The notes below the pieces were generated by a model. It saw only the letters and a list, made by a program, of their open reading frames with translations. It made no database searches and was not told the DNA's origin. From Anaerolineales bacterium (GTDB lineage: Bacteria > Chloroflexota > Anaerolineae > Anaerolineales > E44-bin32): a DNA stretch of 31,007 nucleotides. The stretch lies in NCBI GenBank assembly GCA_030668545.1, contig DAOUTT010000001.1:1-31007 (forward strand). Direction: 5' to 3'. The position numbers and the translations under genes were made by a program. Of the stretch, positions 1-7,649 are shown piece after piece (within the stretch, counting starts at the first letter, position 1; each line of letters begins with the position of its first letter).

Positions 1-2
1 AC

Positions 3-728
3 CTGCATAATCTCCGTCCTTCGCTTAAAGAATGTGAGCAGGAGATACACATTGAAAGCCCTTCCGTCAATCAAATCGCAGATATTTATGCACAACTGAG
101 CACTCAGACGAATTATATTTTATCCCTCCATTCATCCTCAGGATTAACCGATTCATTTAGAAACGCGCAAAAAGCCAGTCAACAGTTCCTGGGGAGGATG
201 GACATCCATGTGGTCGACTCCCAGACCACATCTATCGGGTTGGGATTGGTGGTCCAAACCTGTGTACAAGGAATGCAGCGGGGCGAATCGCTGGATAAAT
301 TGGTAAAAACCGTTCGCGGAATGATCACCCGCCTCTACACAGTCATGTTTCTTGATGATCTTTCTTATCTGGCACGAAAACAAATCGTAAGTCAGTCTCA
401 GGCAATTCTGGGAAATATGTTGGGGGTTATCCCCTTCCTGACTATCGAAAATGGTGACCTTCAACCCATGGAAAAGGTCCGATCTAGACCACGGGCGCTT
501 GAAAAGTTGATCGAATTCGTTTGTGAATTTTCTGGAGTAGATCACCTGGGTATCCTCCATGGATATGGAAAGCCAACGCAAGACGCACTTTATATCGCTG
601 AACGACTGCGTTCTTTATACCCGAGCTCGCCGATTACACAGGTATGTTACGGTCCTACGCTCGCACCGTTCATCGGCTTCAACGGTCTCGGGGCAATCGT
701 GCTCGAATCTAAAGAAGAATCCATATGA
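3..728 (+). CDS. DegV family protein (5'-truncated by window edge)
   Basis: The frame is open from the first bases of the window, so the N-terminus lies outside. What remains (about 241 residues) is the bulk of a DegV/FakB fold: a VNQIADIY segment, the ligand-binding serine loop LHSSSGLTDSF, a VVDSQTTSIGLG segment and a C-terminal GFNGLGAIV loop. DegV proteins bind a long-chain fatty acid and, as FakB, present it to the kinase FakA for phosphorylation. The C-terminal loop that normally reads G-x-H-x-G-P-G here reads P-F-I-G-F-N-G, so the conserved His that contacts the fatty-acid carboxylate appears replaced; ligand binding may differ from that of its neighbour. The TGA stop overlaps the ATG of the next degV by four bases (ATGA), suggesting translational coupling. 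Family assignment is solid; the ligand is unknown. Confidence 0.85.
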   Translation: MHNLRPSLKECEQEIHIESPSVNQIADIYAQLSTQTNYILSLHSSSGLTDSFRNAQKASQQFLGRMDIHVVDSQTTSIGLGLVVQTCVQGMQRGESLDKLVKTVRGMITRLYTVMFLDDLSYLARKQIVSQSQAILGNMLGVIPFLTIENGDLQPMEKVRSRPRALEKLIEFVCEFSGVDHLGILHGYGKPTQDALYIAERLRSLYPSSPITQVCYGPTLAPFIGFNGLGAIVLESKEESI

Positions 729-1573
729 CCACCGAAAACAGTCCCTTTGCCATCGTAACGGACAGTACAGCTGACATCCCTATTGATACGGCAGAATCCC
801 TGAACATCTCCGTGATTCCAGCGGTGTTGACCTTGGACGGCGAAACGTATTTAGATGGTCTTGATATATCAAGAGCTGAGTTCTACCAGAGAATGCCAGA
901 CCTGCGGACACCTCCCACAACGGCTGTGCCATCCGTACTCGTCTTCGAAGAGACCTACCAACGCCTGTTTGAAAGCGGTGTCGAGCGCATCCTTTCTATC
1001 CACTTATCTTCCTATCTCAGCGGCATGGTCAATACCGCTAAGCAGGCAGCACACAACTTTGACGACCGCGTGAAAGTATTTGACAGCAGCCAGCTCTCCC
1101 TGGGTGTTGGCTTCCAAGCCATCGAGGCTGCCCAATCGGTCATGAAAGGATTGGTTTTCGACCAAGTTGTGAGTACGGCCAAACGATTTCGAGAGAGAGC
1201 GTATGTCGTTGCGCTGATCGATCGACTCGAATATATGCGCCGAAGCGGACGAGTTACCTGGCTTCGTGCCAATATCGGTGATTTTCTTCAAATCAAGCAA
1301 CTAGTGGAAGTAAAAGATGGTCTCGTAAATGCGCTTACACGAACTCGTACCTACACGAAGGCTTTCGAGCAATTAATCTCGATAGCCTCTACCTGGAAAA
1401 ATATTGAACGTCTCGCCGTGCTCCATTCCGGAGCGCCTGAAAGAGCTGAGGAGCTCACCGAGCAGGTGGTCGGCATGTGCCCTAACCCTTTGATGATCGT
1501 CGATATAACCACGACCATCGGTGTCCACGTTGGTCCAGGATGCGTTGGGCTCGCTGTTATAACACATGATTAA
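725..1573 (+). CDS. DegV family protein (FakB-like fatty-acid-binding protein)
   Basis: A complete 282-residue DegV protein, the usual length. The N-terminus has AIVTDSTADIP, followed by the TTAVPS loop, the serine loop HLSSYLSGMVNTA, VFDSSQLSLGVGF, an LEYMRRSGRV segment and the C-terminal GVHVGPGCVG loop with its conserved His. These are the elements that hold a fatty acid in FakB proteins, which feed exogenous or recycled fatty acids to the FakA kinase for phospholipid synthesis. It is coupled to the upstream degV by an ATGA overlap. In Firmicutes the FakA homologue (yloV/dak-like) often sits beside recG, so a fakA gene upstream of this window would be expected; that is inference. Confidence 0.92.
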   Translation: MTTENSPFAIVTDSTADIPIDTAESLNISVIPAVLTLDGETYLDGLDISRAEFYQRMPDLRTPPTTAVPSVLVFEETYQRLFESGVERILSIHLSSYLSGMVNTAKQAAHNFDDRVKVFDSSQLSLGVGFQAIEAAQSVMKGLVFDQVVSTAKRFRERAYVVALIDRLEYMRRSGRVTWLRANIGDFLQIKQLVEVKDGLVNALTRTRTYTKAFEQLISIASTWKNIERLAVLHSGAPERAEELTEQVVGMCPNPLMIVDITTTIGVHVGPGCVGLAVITHD

Positions 1574-1612
1574 CTCTGGCACTTTTACACCTTCCCACGT
1601 ATATTTAATATT

Positions 1613-4231
1613 ATGAACCCAGCCCTAGACAAACTCTCAAAGTTTCTTCGACTTGAAGCCGAGCGCGGCTATGATAATCGAGCGGTAGTAAGCGGTCTTC
1701 AGCAGATGCTACAACCCTGGGCGGAAGAAGCGAAAGCGTCAAACTTGGCGGATTCGTCCATCGAACTGGTCGTCTCCCGTCTAAGTGACTACGGCCGGCT
1801 CTCCCCAAACTCCCGCTATGAATCGCTCCAGGGTCTGTGGAACCGGCTTCGCAAGGTTCATCCTGAGCTTGCTGACGACCTTCTGCTTAAACCACCCACC
1901 GGGGACTCTCCCCCTTCTCAAGAGGCTGCGGTTATCGAAGCAGACATCGGGGACTCCCCCCCTTCTAAAGAGGCCGCGGTTATCGAAGCAGACATCGGGG
2001 ACTCCCCCCCTGCTATAGAGGCCGCGGTTATTGACGCAGATACCCGGGAACCCATTAAAACCCAGGATGACCTCCCCTCAACTCCATTACAGGAAAGCGC
2101 TGAGGAGAAAGCTGCTCCACCCGCAGCGGACCTGGAAAAGAAAGATTCCACCCCACCCTCACCTCCTGTCGCGCTCACCGCGCCCTTAACCACCGTACAA
2201 GGGATCGGGCCTAAGTCAGCGAAGACGCTTTCAAAGCTGGGCCTTGAGAATCTAGGCGACCTCCTCTGGCATCTTCCCCGGCGTTACGATGATTACTCCC
2301 AGCTCGAAACGATCAACCGTCTCTGGTATGGCCAGGATGTTACGGTCATCGGAACGATCGAGAAAATCGAGATGCGTGCAGTTCGTGGCGGTCGCATGAA
2401 GCTCACCGAAGCCGTGGTGAGCGATGGAACCGGATCCCTGCGGGTCACCTGGTTTAATCAGCCGTGGATTGCGAATAAATTAAAACCCGGCCGCGGTATT
2501 GTGTTATCCGGGAAAGTCGATCAGTACCTCGGTCGACTCACGATGAACAGTCCAGAGTGGGAGCCGCTCGAACGGCATCAACTTCATACGAATCGAATCG
2601 TGCCGGTTTACCCTCTGACAGCTGGCGTATCTGGAAAGTGGCTGCGGCGTGTAATCCACTCGGTCGTTCAGCGCTTGGCACCTCGTGTCCCGGACCCAAT
2701 CCCAGCCGAGATTCGCCAATCTGCAGATCTCGTTCCCTTAAGCGTCGCCCTGCAGCAAATCCATTTCCCTGACGACCAGGATCAACTTAATAAGGCACAG
2801 CACCGGCTGGCCTTTGGCGAGATGTTCATGCTCCAGCTGGGCGTATTGCGGCAAAAACAGGATTGGGAGCAGCTCGTTTCCGAACCCCTTCAGGTCGAAG
2901 ATCAATGGCTCGACCACTTCACATCTAACCTTCCATACACACTCACTAATGCCCAGAAAGGGGCGCTGGACGACATCCGAAAGGATATGGCCTCTTCGAA
3001 ACCAATGAATCGCTTGCTCCAGGGAGATGTTGGCTCTGGGAAAACTGTGGTTGCCGCGGCTGCCATTGGCATTACCGCTTCCAACAAGGCGCAATCCGCT
3101 TTTATGGCACCCACGAGCATCCTTGCCGACCAACACTTTCATACCCTGCGCGAACTGCTTCCCGTTTCAGCACAAATTCCTGAAGAATCCATCCGGCTGC
3201 TTATCGGTGCCACTCCCGAAGCAGAGAAAAACGAGATTCGCCAAGGGTTAGAAGAGGGCGTAATCCAAGTCATCATTGGAACCCACGCGCTGATCGAAGG
3301 TCCGGTAAACTTCAAACAACTTGGTCTGGTGATCATCGACGAGCAGCATCGCTTCGGTGTCGAGCAGCGGGCAGCCCTACGCGACAAAGGACAGAACCCG
3401 AATCTATTGGTTATGACCGCGACACCGATTCCGCGATCCCTCGCGCTGACAGTCTTCGGCGATCTGGATCTAACCCTTCTGGATGAAATGCCTCCCGGCC
3501 GCCAACCAGTGGATACCCGCGTATTATTACCGCGTGAGCGTTCACGCGCACATGTGTTCGTTGACAGCCAAATAGAAAAAGGAAAACAGGCTTTCATCAT
3601 CTATCCACTCGTCGAGGGCTCGGAGAAGGTCCAGACGAAGGCTGCAGTCGATGAACATCAGATATTACAAGAGAATGTCTTCCCTTCGCACAAGGTTGGT
3701 TTGCTTCACGGACGTATGCGCCAGGAAGAAAAAGAGCAGGTCATGAATGAATTTCGGAAAGGCGAGAATGATGTCCTGGTGTCCACTTCTGTCGTTGAGG
3801 TGGGCATGGATATCCCCAATGCGACAGTGATGCTTATCGAAGGGGCAAATCATTTTGGACTAGCGCAGCTTCACCAATTCAGAGGCCGCGTAGGCCGGGG
3901 GGATTCTCAGTCCTATTGTCTTCTAATTCCTGACCGCGACGATGATGTTGAGAATGCCCGCCTGACCGCCATGCAAGCGACCAATGACGGCTTCGAACTC
4001 GCCGATTTGGATCTCGAACAACGCGGTCCAGGCGATTTCCTTGGCACTCGCCAATCGGGTTTTGCACAGCTCCGCGCAGCTCAACTCACGGATATCCGCC
4101 TGATTGAGAAAGCACGTCGAGAGGCAATCCGCCTTTTCGAAGAGGATCCAGAACTTACTAAACCCGAGCATGAGGCGCTTGCACTGGAGCTGGCACGCTT
4201 CTGGTCTATCGAGAAGGGAGAGATCAGCTGA
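1613..4231 (+). CDS. recG: ATP-dependent DNA helicase RecG with extended N-terminus
   Basis: An 872-residue superfamily 2 helicase that remodels stalled replication forks and Holliday junctions. The core starts near residue 200 with a helix-hairpin-helix-like QGIGPKSAKTL segment and the PRRYDDY motif, followed by an OB-fold wedge domain (VTVIGTIEKIE). Helicase motifs follow: Walker A GDVGSGKT at 471-478, the RecG-type box DEQH at 576-579 (DEQHRFGVEQR), MTATPIPRSL, LHGRMRQEEKE and the QFRGRVGRG motif with the RecG C-terminal region. RecG is usually 680-800 residues; the excess is an N-terminal part of about 200 residues, including a helical segment, three tandem 16-residue repeats (97-144) and a Pro/Glu/Ala-rich linker. 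Extended N-termini also occur in some other phyla. There is no clear Shine-Dalgarno before the ATG at 1613. The stop shares one base with the coaD start. Confidence 0.97.
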   Translation: MNPALDKLSKFLRLEAERGYDNRAVVSGLQQMLQPWAEEAKASNLADSSIELVVSRLSDYGRLSPNSRYESLQGLWNRLRKVHPELADDLLLKPPTGDSPPSQEAAVIEADIGDSPPSKEAAVIEADIGDSPPAIEAAVIDADTREPIKTQDDLPSTPLQESAEEKAAPPAADLEKKDSTPPSPPVALTAPLTTVQGIGPKSAKTLSKLGLENLGDLLWHLPRRYDDYSQLETINRLWYGQDVTVIGTIEKIEMRAVRGGRMKLTEAVVSDGTGSLRVTWFNQPWIANKLKPGRGIVLSGKVDQYLGRLTMNSPEWEPLERHQLHTNRIVPVYPLTAGVSGKWLRRVIHSVVQRLAPRVPDPIPAEIRQSADLVPLSVALQQIHFPDDQDQLNKAQHRLAFGEMFMLQLGVLRQKQDWEQLVSEPLQVEDQWLDHFTSNLPYTLTNAQKGALDDIRKDMASSKPMNRLLQGDVGSGKTVVAAAAIGITASNKAQSAFMAPTSILADQHFHTLRELLPVSAQIPEESIRLLIGATPEAEKNEIRQGLEEGVIQVIIGTHALIEGPVNFKQLGLVIIDEQHRFGVEQRAALRDKGQNPNLLVMTATPIPRSLALTVFGDLDLTLLDEMPPGRQPVDTRVLLPRERSRAHVFVDSQIEKGKQAFIIYPLVEGSEKVQTKAAVDEHQILQENVFPSHKVGLLHGRMRQEEKEQVMNEFRKGENDVLVSTSVVEVGMDIPNATVMLIEGANHFGLAQLHQFRGRVGRGDSQSYCLLIPDRDDDVENARLTAMQATNDGFELADLDLEQRGPGDFLGTRQSGFAQLRAAQLTDIRLIEKARREAIRLFEEDPELTKPEHEALALELARFWSIEKGEIS
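1901..2044 (+). repeat. Three in-frame 48-bp tandem repeats within recG
   Basis: Three consecutive 48-bp units (1901-1948, 1949-1996, 1997-2044) encode GDSPPSQEAAVIEADI, GDSPPSKEAAVIEADI and GDSPPAIEAAVIDADT. The first two are nearly identical at DNA level and the third has drifted, as expected for recent slippage-type expansion in a disordered linker. They lie between the N-terminal helical region and the wedge domain of RecG. Confidence 0.95.
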
Positions 4232-4758
4232 TGGTACGGGCAGTTTTCCCAGGGACATTTGATCCCGTTCACTTTGGTCATATTGACATTGCCAATCGAG
4301 CCGCACGGATTTTCGATGAGCTCATCATCGCCGTATACGACAACCCGCCAAAAAACCTGCTCTTCTCAGCAGCCGAACGCTTGGAAATGGCCAACAAAGC
4401 TTTCGCCGATAATGAGCGGATTCACGCGAGCATCTTCAGTGGACTGATTGTAAATTATTGTCGTGACGTTGAAGCTAACGTGATCGTCCGCGGTTTGCGT
4501 GTTTTCTCCGATTTCGAGCACGAATTCCGCATGGCGCTGGCAAACCACCGCTTGGACTCGGATATTGACGTCGTTCTACTGATCACCAGTGAGGAGCACA
4601 GCTTTCTTACCGGCAGTACAGTCAAAGAAATCGCTTCTTTAGACGGTGATGTGACCACGCTTGTTCCAGATTTTGTACATACTGCTCTGGTAAAACGTTT
4701 TCAAGATCTCGGCGACGATGGACCCAATGTCGTCCCGATGACTGCATTGCGAGATTGA
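4231..4758 (+). CDS. coaD: Phosphopantetheine adenylyltransferase
   Basis: Transfers AMP from ATP to 4'-phosphopantetheine, the penultimate step of coenzyme A synthesis. The nucleotidyltransferase signature is at the N-terminus: FPGTFDPVHFGH with Thr9 and the HxGH motif at 14-17, followed by NPPKNLLFSAAERLEM. VRGLRVFSDFEHEFRMA lines the pantetheine site, and LTGSTVKEIA corresponds to the usual ISSSxVKE motif. The protein is 175 residues, slightly longer than the usual ~160, with a short non-conserved C-terminal tail after VPDFV. The start ATG overlaps the recG TGA by one base (TGATG), so coaD is probably read by coupled translation from the recG message. Confidence 0.96.
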   Translation: MVRAVFPGTFDPVHFGHIDIANRAARIFDELIIAVYDNPPKNLLFSAAERLEMANKAFADNERIHASIFSGLIVNYCRDVEANVIVRGLRVFSDFEHEFRMALANHRLDSDIDVVLLITSEEHSFLTGSTVKEIASLDGDVTTLVPDFVHTALVKRFQDLGDDGPNVVPMTALRD

Positions 4759-4764
4759 GCAATG

Positions 4765-4793
4765 TTGACGCAAAACCCTGTTTGGTGTACGCT
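4765..4793 (+). promoter_or_regulatory. Candidate sigma70-type promoter for the coiled-coil gene
   Basis: TTGACG (4765-4770) and TACGCT (4788-4793) are separated by 17 bp, just after the coaD stop. Transcription would begin near 4800, about 60 nt before the downstream start codon. It is recognised by consensus match only. Confidence 0.45.
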
Positions 4794-4858
4794 TCGGCCC
4801 AAACCTTGCATCCTTGGAATCAGGTCTATCTGAACAACGGGGTGGACCGGAGGGATCT

Positions 4859-5365
4859 ATGGATATCCTGCACCTAGTGGATCGATTGGAAGAGCTCTTC
4901 AATGAGAGTTTTGCGATTCCACTGACCAATAACGTCATCGTCAACGAAGATCGAATGCTGGAGATTATCGACCAGATGCGTATCTCGATCCCTGATGAGG
5001 TGAAGAACGCTCAACAGGTTATCGCACAGCGTGATCGTGTTTTAGCCCAGGCACAGGAAGAAGCCCATCGGACGGTTAAACTGGCGAAAGATAAGGGGGA
5101 TGACATCATCGCCCGTGACGCAATCGTCGAAGCAGCCCAGAGTCGCGCTGATCAAATCATCGCTCAGGCGCGAGTCGAGGTCGAAAATATCCGCATCGAA
5201 GCCGATGATTACATCATCGAAACACTGGGAGCGCTCGAACTCGAACTCTCAAATCTAATCAACCAAGCTCGAAATGGAATCGCAAAATTAACGGCTGAAA
5301 GACAGGGTTTCGCCGGTGAGTTTGAAGATACTGTCGAGGAGGAAGAAACAGAGGCAGAGGAATAG
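4859..5365 (+). CDS. Coiled-coil protein of unknown function (ATP synthase subunit b/DivIVA-like helical)
   Basis: 168 residues from the ATG at 4859, chosen because GGAGG at 4849-4853 gives good spacing; an in-frame ATG at 4814 has no comparable site. The N-terminus (MDILHLVDRLEELFNES) precedes a short region ending in ISIPDEVKNAQQV. A long charged helix with Ala/Gln/Glu heptads follows (AQEEAHRTVKLAKDKGDDI, AQSRADQIIAQARVEVENI), resembling the stalk of F-type ATPase subunit b or of V-ATPase subunit E/H. The tail is very acidic (EEEETEAEE). No membrane segment or signal peptide is seen, so it is unlikely to be a true subunit b. It lies downstream of coaD with its own candidate promoter and is followed by a terminator. 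Its function cannot be named. Confidence 0.8.
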   Translation: MDILHLVDRLEELFNESFAIPLTNNVIVNEDRMLEIIDQMRISIPDEVKNAQQVIAQRDRVLAQAQEEAHRTVKLAKDKGDDIIARDAIVEAAQSRADQIIAQARVEVENIRIEADDYIIETLGALELELSNLINQARNGIAKLTAERQGFAGEFEDTVEEEETEAEE

Positions 5366-5409
5366 CCCGCGAAAACCACCATTGTATTGAAGCGCAGAGA
5401 AAAGTAGTG

Positions 5410-5453
5410 ACCGCCCTTACCAAATTATACTTCGAGGTTCGGCGGTCTTTTTA
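5410..5453 (+). terminator. Rho-independent terminator between convergent genes
   Basis: GACCGCC (5410-5416) pairs with GGCGGTC (5442-5448) and is followed by five T residues. The 25-nt loop may pair further. It closes the plus-strand recG-coaD-coiled-coil block. Read on the minus strand, the hairpin is followed by ACTACTTTTC, so it may also serve pyrG. Confidence 0.75.
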
Positions 5454-5485
5454 CTTAAACCAGTCGGAAACCACGCACATTCAGT

Positions 5486-7159
5486 CTAAACACCTTTGGC
5501 TGTTTCGTCTCCATTCAGTGACTGTTCCGTGATAAGTTGAGATCCATCCTGTTTCTCGCGGGAGAGGTTGGCAGCTGCCTCAATGAAACCCTTGAAAAGT
5601 GGATGGGGGCGATTAGGGCGTGATAGGAACTCAGGATGGAACTGACTTCCAACCATGAAGGGATGGTCCGTAAACTCTGCAATTTCCACAAGTTTGCCAT
5701 CCGGTGACTCCCCGGAGAAGACCATGCCTTTTGAGTTGAAAATCTCCCGGTAGTTGTTGTTGAACTCAAATCGGTGGCGATGGCGCTCTTGCACTAATGA
5801 TTGTCCGTAGGCACCAGCAGCGATCGTGCCATCAAGAAGCTGGCAAGGATACAATCCCAACCTCATCGTCCCACCTAATTCAGCAATACCCCGCTGCTCT
5901 GGGAGCAGATCGATGACAGGATGCGGCGTATTGCGGTTGAACTCCGTCGAGTTTGCATCCTCAGAATCGAACACATAGCGTCCAAATTCAATAACCATCA
6001 CCTGCATTCCAAGGCATAACCCCAGGTAAGGCACCTGTTTCTCACGGGCATAACGAGCAGCCGCGATTTTTCCCTCAATCCCGCGTGCGCCGAATCCACC
6101 GGGCACGATAATCCCGTCCGCTTGAATAAGCTCATCCCAACCTTTCCCTCGTTCCAATTCAGCAGAATGCAGCCAAAGGATATCAGCGTCTACACCCGCA
6201 GCCAACGACGCGTGGCGCACTGCCTCACGGACGCTCATATAAGCATCTTTTAGCTCAACATATTTCCCCACAATGGCAATTTTGACCTTCGGTCGAGGTT
6301 TGCGTTGCTCAGCGATCAAGGACTCCCACTCAGTCCAATCTGGTTTCTTGCGGCTTTCGAGGCCCATGCGAGACAGGACATACTTCCCAACCCCTTCCTT
6401 TTCCAGCAAGAGCGGTATTTCATAGAGAACTGAAGTCGTAGAAAGGGGAATCACGGCTCGCTCCTCGACATCGCAGAACAGGGCGATCTTCTCGCACAGG
6501 TCATGCCTAATGGGGTAATCCGACCGGGCGATGATCATGTCGGGCTGAATACCAATCGAGCGCAGTTCACGAACCGAGTGCTGGGTTGGCTTGGTCTTCA
6601 ACTCACCCGTCGCGCCGATATGAGGGAGCCAAGTGACATGGATGTAGACGGTATTCTCTCGACCCAGATTCGCGCGCATCTGCCGTAGTGCCTCAAGGAA
6701 GGGCAGCGATTCGATATCCCCAACCGTACCGCCGACTTCTACCAGGACGATCTCTGCATTTGTGGCCGTCGGGACAAGGCTGATCGTTCGTTTGATTTCA
6801 TTCGTAATATGCGGGATCACCTGGATTGTGCCCCCCAAGAAATCCCCCTTCCGCTCACGGGCTATTACTTCAGAATAAATTTGACCCGTGGTGATGTTGC
6901 AAACAGAGCTGAGGCTGGCATCGATGAAACGCTCATAATGTCCAAGGTCCAAATCAGTCTCAGCGCCATCATCCAAGACAAAGACCTCGCCATGTTGATA
7001 AGGGCTCATCGTACCCGGATCAACGTTAATATAAGGATCGAGCTTCTGGATGGAAACCGTAAAACCGCGTTCTTTCAGCACCTTACCTAATGCAGCCGCG
7101 GTGATCCCTTTGCCGACGGAGCTAACGACACCCCCGGTCAGAAAGATATACTTCTCCAC
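5486..7159 (-). CDS. pyrG: CTP synthase
   Basis: Converts UTP to CTP using ATP and glutamine. The 557-residue protein has the full two-domain layout. The N-terminal synthetase domain begins YIFLTGGVVSSVGKGITAA (P-loop) and continues with QKLDPYINVDPGTMSPYQHGE and DLDLGHYERF. The C-terminal class I glutamine amidotransferase domain has GGFGARG, the nucleophile Cys382 in GLCLGMQ, and the SQFHPEF His/Glu pair. The start is GTG at 7159, preceded on its strand by a strong GGGGGAGGTGAG site. The gene is convergent with the recG block and downstream of a Roadblock gene, from which it is separated by a hairpin. No pyrimidine-dependent leader was identified in the short upstream gap. Confidence 0.98.
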   Translation of the reverse strand: MEKYIFLTGGVVSSVGKGITAAALGKVLKERGFTVSIQKLDPYINVDPGTMSPYQHGEVFVLDDGAETDLDLGHYERFIDASLSSVCNITTGQIYSEVIARERKGDFLGGTIQVIPHITNEIKRTISLVPTATNAEIVLVEVGGTVGDIESLPFLEALRQMRANLGRENTVYIHVTWLPHIGATGELKTKPTQHSVRELRSIGIQPDMIIARSDYPIRHDLCEKIALFCDVEERAVIPLSTTSVLYEIPLLLEKEGVGKYVLSRMGLESRKKPDWTEWESLIAEQRKPRPKVKIAIVGKYVELKDAYMSVREAVRHASLAAGVDADILWLHSAELERGKGWDELIQADGIIVPGGFGARGIEGKIAAARYAREKQVPYLGLCLGMQVMVIEFGRYVFDSEDANSTEFNRNTPHPVIDLLPEQRGIAELGGTMRLGLYPCQLLDGTIAAGAYGQSLVQERHRHRFEFNNNYREIFNSKGMVFSGESPDGKLVEIAEFTDHPFMVGSQFHPEFLSRPNRPHPLFKGFIEAAANLSREKQDGSQLITEQSLNGDETAKGV

Positions 7160-7194
7160 CTCAGCTCACCTCCCCCGCTCAAAGTTGGTTAAAA

Positions 7195-7231
7195 GAGAAG
7201 TGGGGAGGGTCATGTTCGTGCCCCTCCCCAC
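7195..7231 (-). terminator. Hairpin terminator between the Roadblock gene and pyrG
   Basis: A 10-bp perfect stem, GTGGGGAGGG (7200-7209) with CCCTCCCCAC (7222-7231), and a 12-nt loop. On the minus strand it is followed by TTCTCTTTT, an imperfect U-rich tract. It most likely ends the Roadblock transcript; any pyrG promoter must then lie in or just after it. Confidence 0.6.
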
Positions 7232-7277
7232 CTGCTTTCGAGACTTCCGCTCGAACGGATGCCTGTTTTCCTTCTCA

Positions 7278-7649
7278 CTAGACCAGTTTCTCCAAGTCCT
7301 CGGCAGCACGCCTCATCTCGAGAAAAACCAATCCGAGTTTGGCATGCTTACGTGCCAAGACGGTCAGAACTGCGCCATTACCAATCGAGGTGAGGAGAAC
7401 GTAACCATCATCACCATGAATGTAAACCTCATCCAGGCCGCCCCGTCCGAGCTCGCCAGCGATCCGTTCGCCTAGACTGAGCATAGCCGCGGACATCGCC
7501 GAAACCCGATCCTCTTCAATGGAAGTAGGCAGTACAGCGGCGATCGTAAGACCATCAACACTCACAACAGCCGATGCTTCTACGTCAGGCGTTCTACCCT
7601 GTAAATCATGCAACCGATCGACCATGGCTTCGTGGGCTGTTTTTTCCAT
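7278..7649 (-). CDS. Roadblock/LC7 domain protein (MglB-like)
   Basis: A single-domain protein of 123 residues, the standard size. The domain runs over nearly its whole length: an N-terminal helix (MVDRLHDLQGRTPDVEASAVVS), a strand-turn with DGLTIAAVLP, a central helix with AMSAAMLSLGERIAGEL, then strands EVYIHGDDGYVLLTSIG and AVLTVLARKHAKLGLV and a final helix. Such proteins dimerise and bind or regulate small Ras-like GTPases such as MglA, or act as scaffolds. No MglA-type GTPase is in the window, so the partner is unknown. The Shine-Dalgarno before the ATG at 7649 is weak. Confidence 0.88.
   Translation of the reverse strand: MEKTAHEAMVDRLHDLQGRTPDVEASAVVSVDGLTIAAVLPTSIEEDRVSAMSAAMLSLGERIAGELGRGGLDEVYIHGDDGYVLLTSIGNGAVLTVLARKHAKLGLVFLEMRRAAEDLEKLV

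Noticed and set aside
7160..7277. Pyrimidine-responsive leader for pyrG
   Set aside because: Only a hairpin attributable to the upstream gene's terminator was seen; no initiation-site run or second competing hairpin typical of pyrG control.
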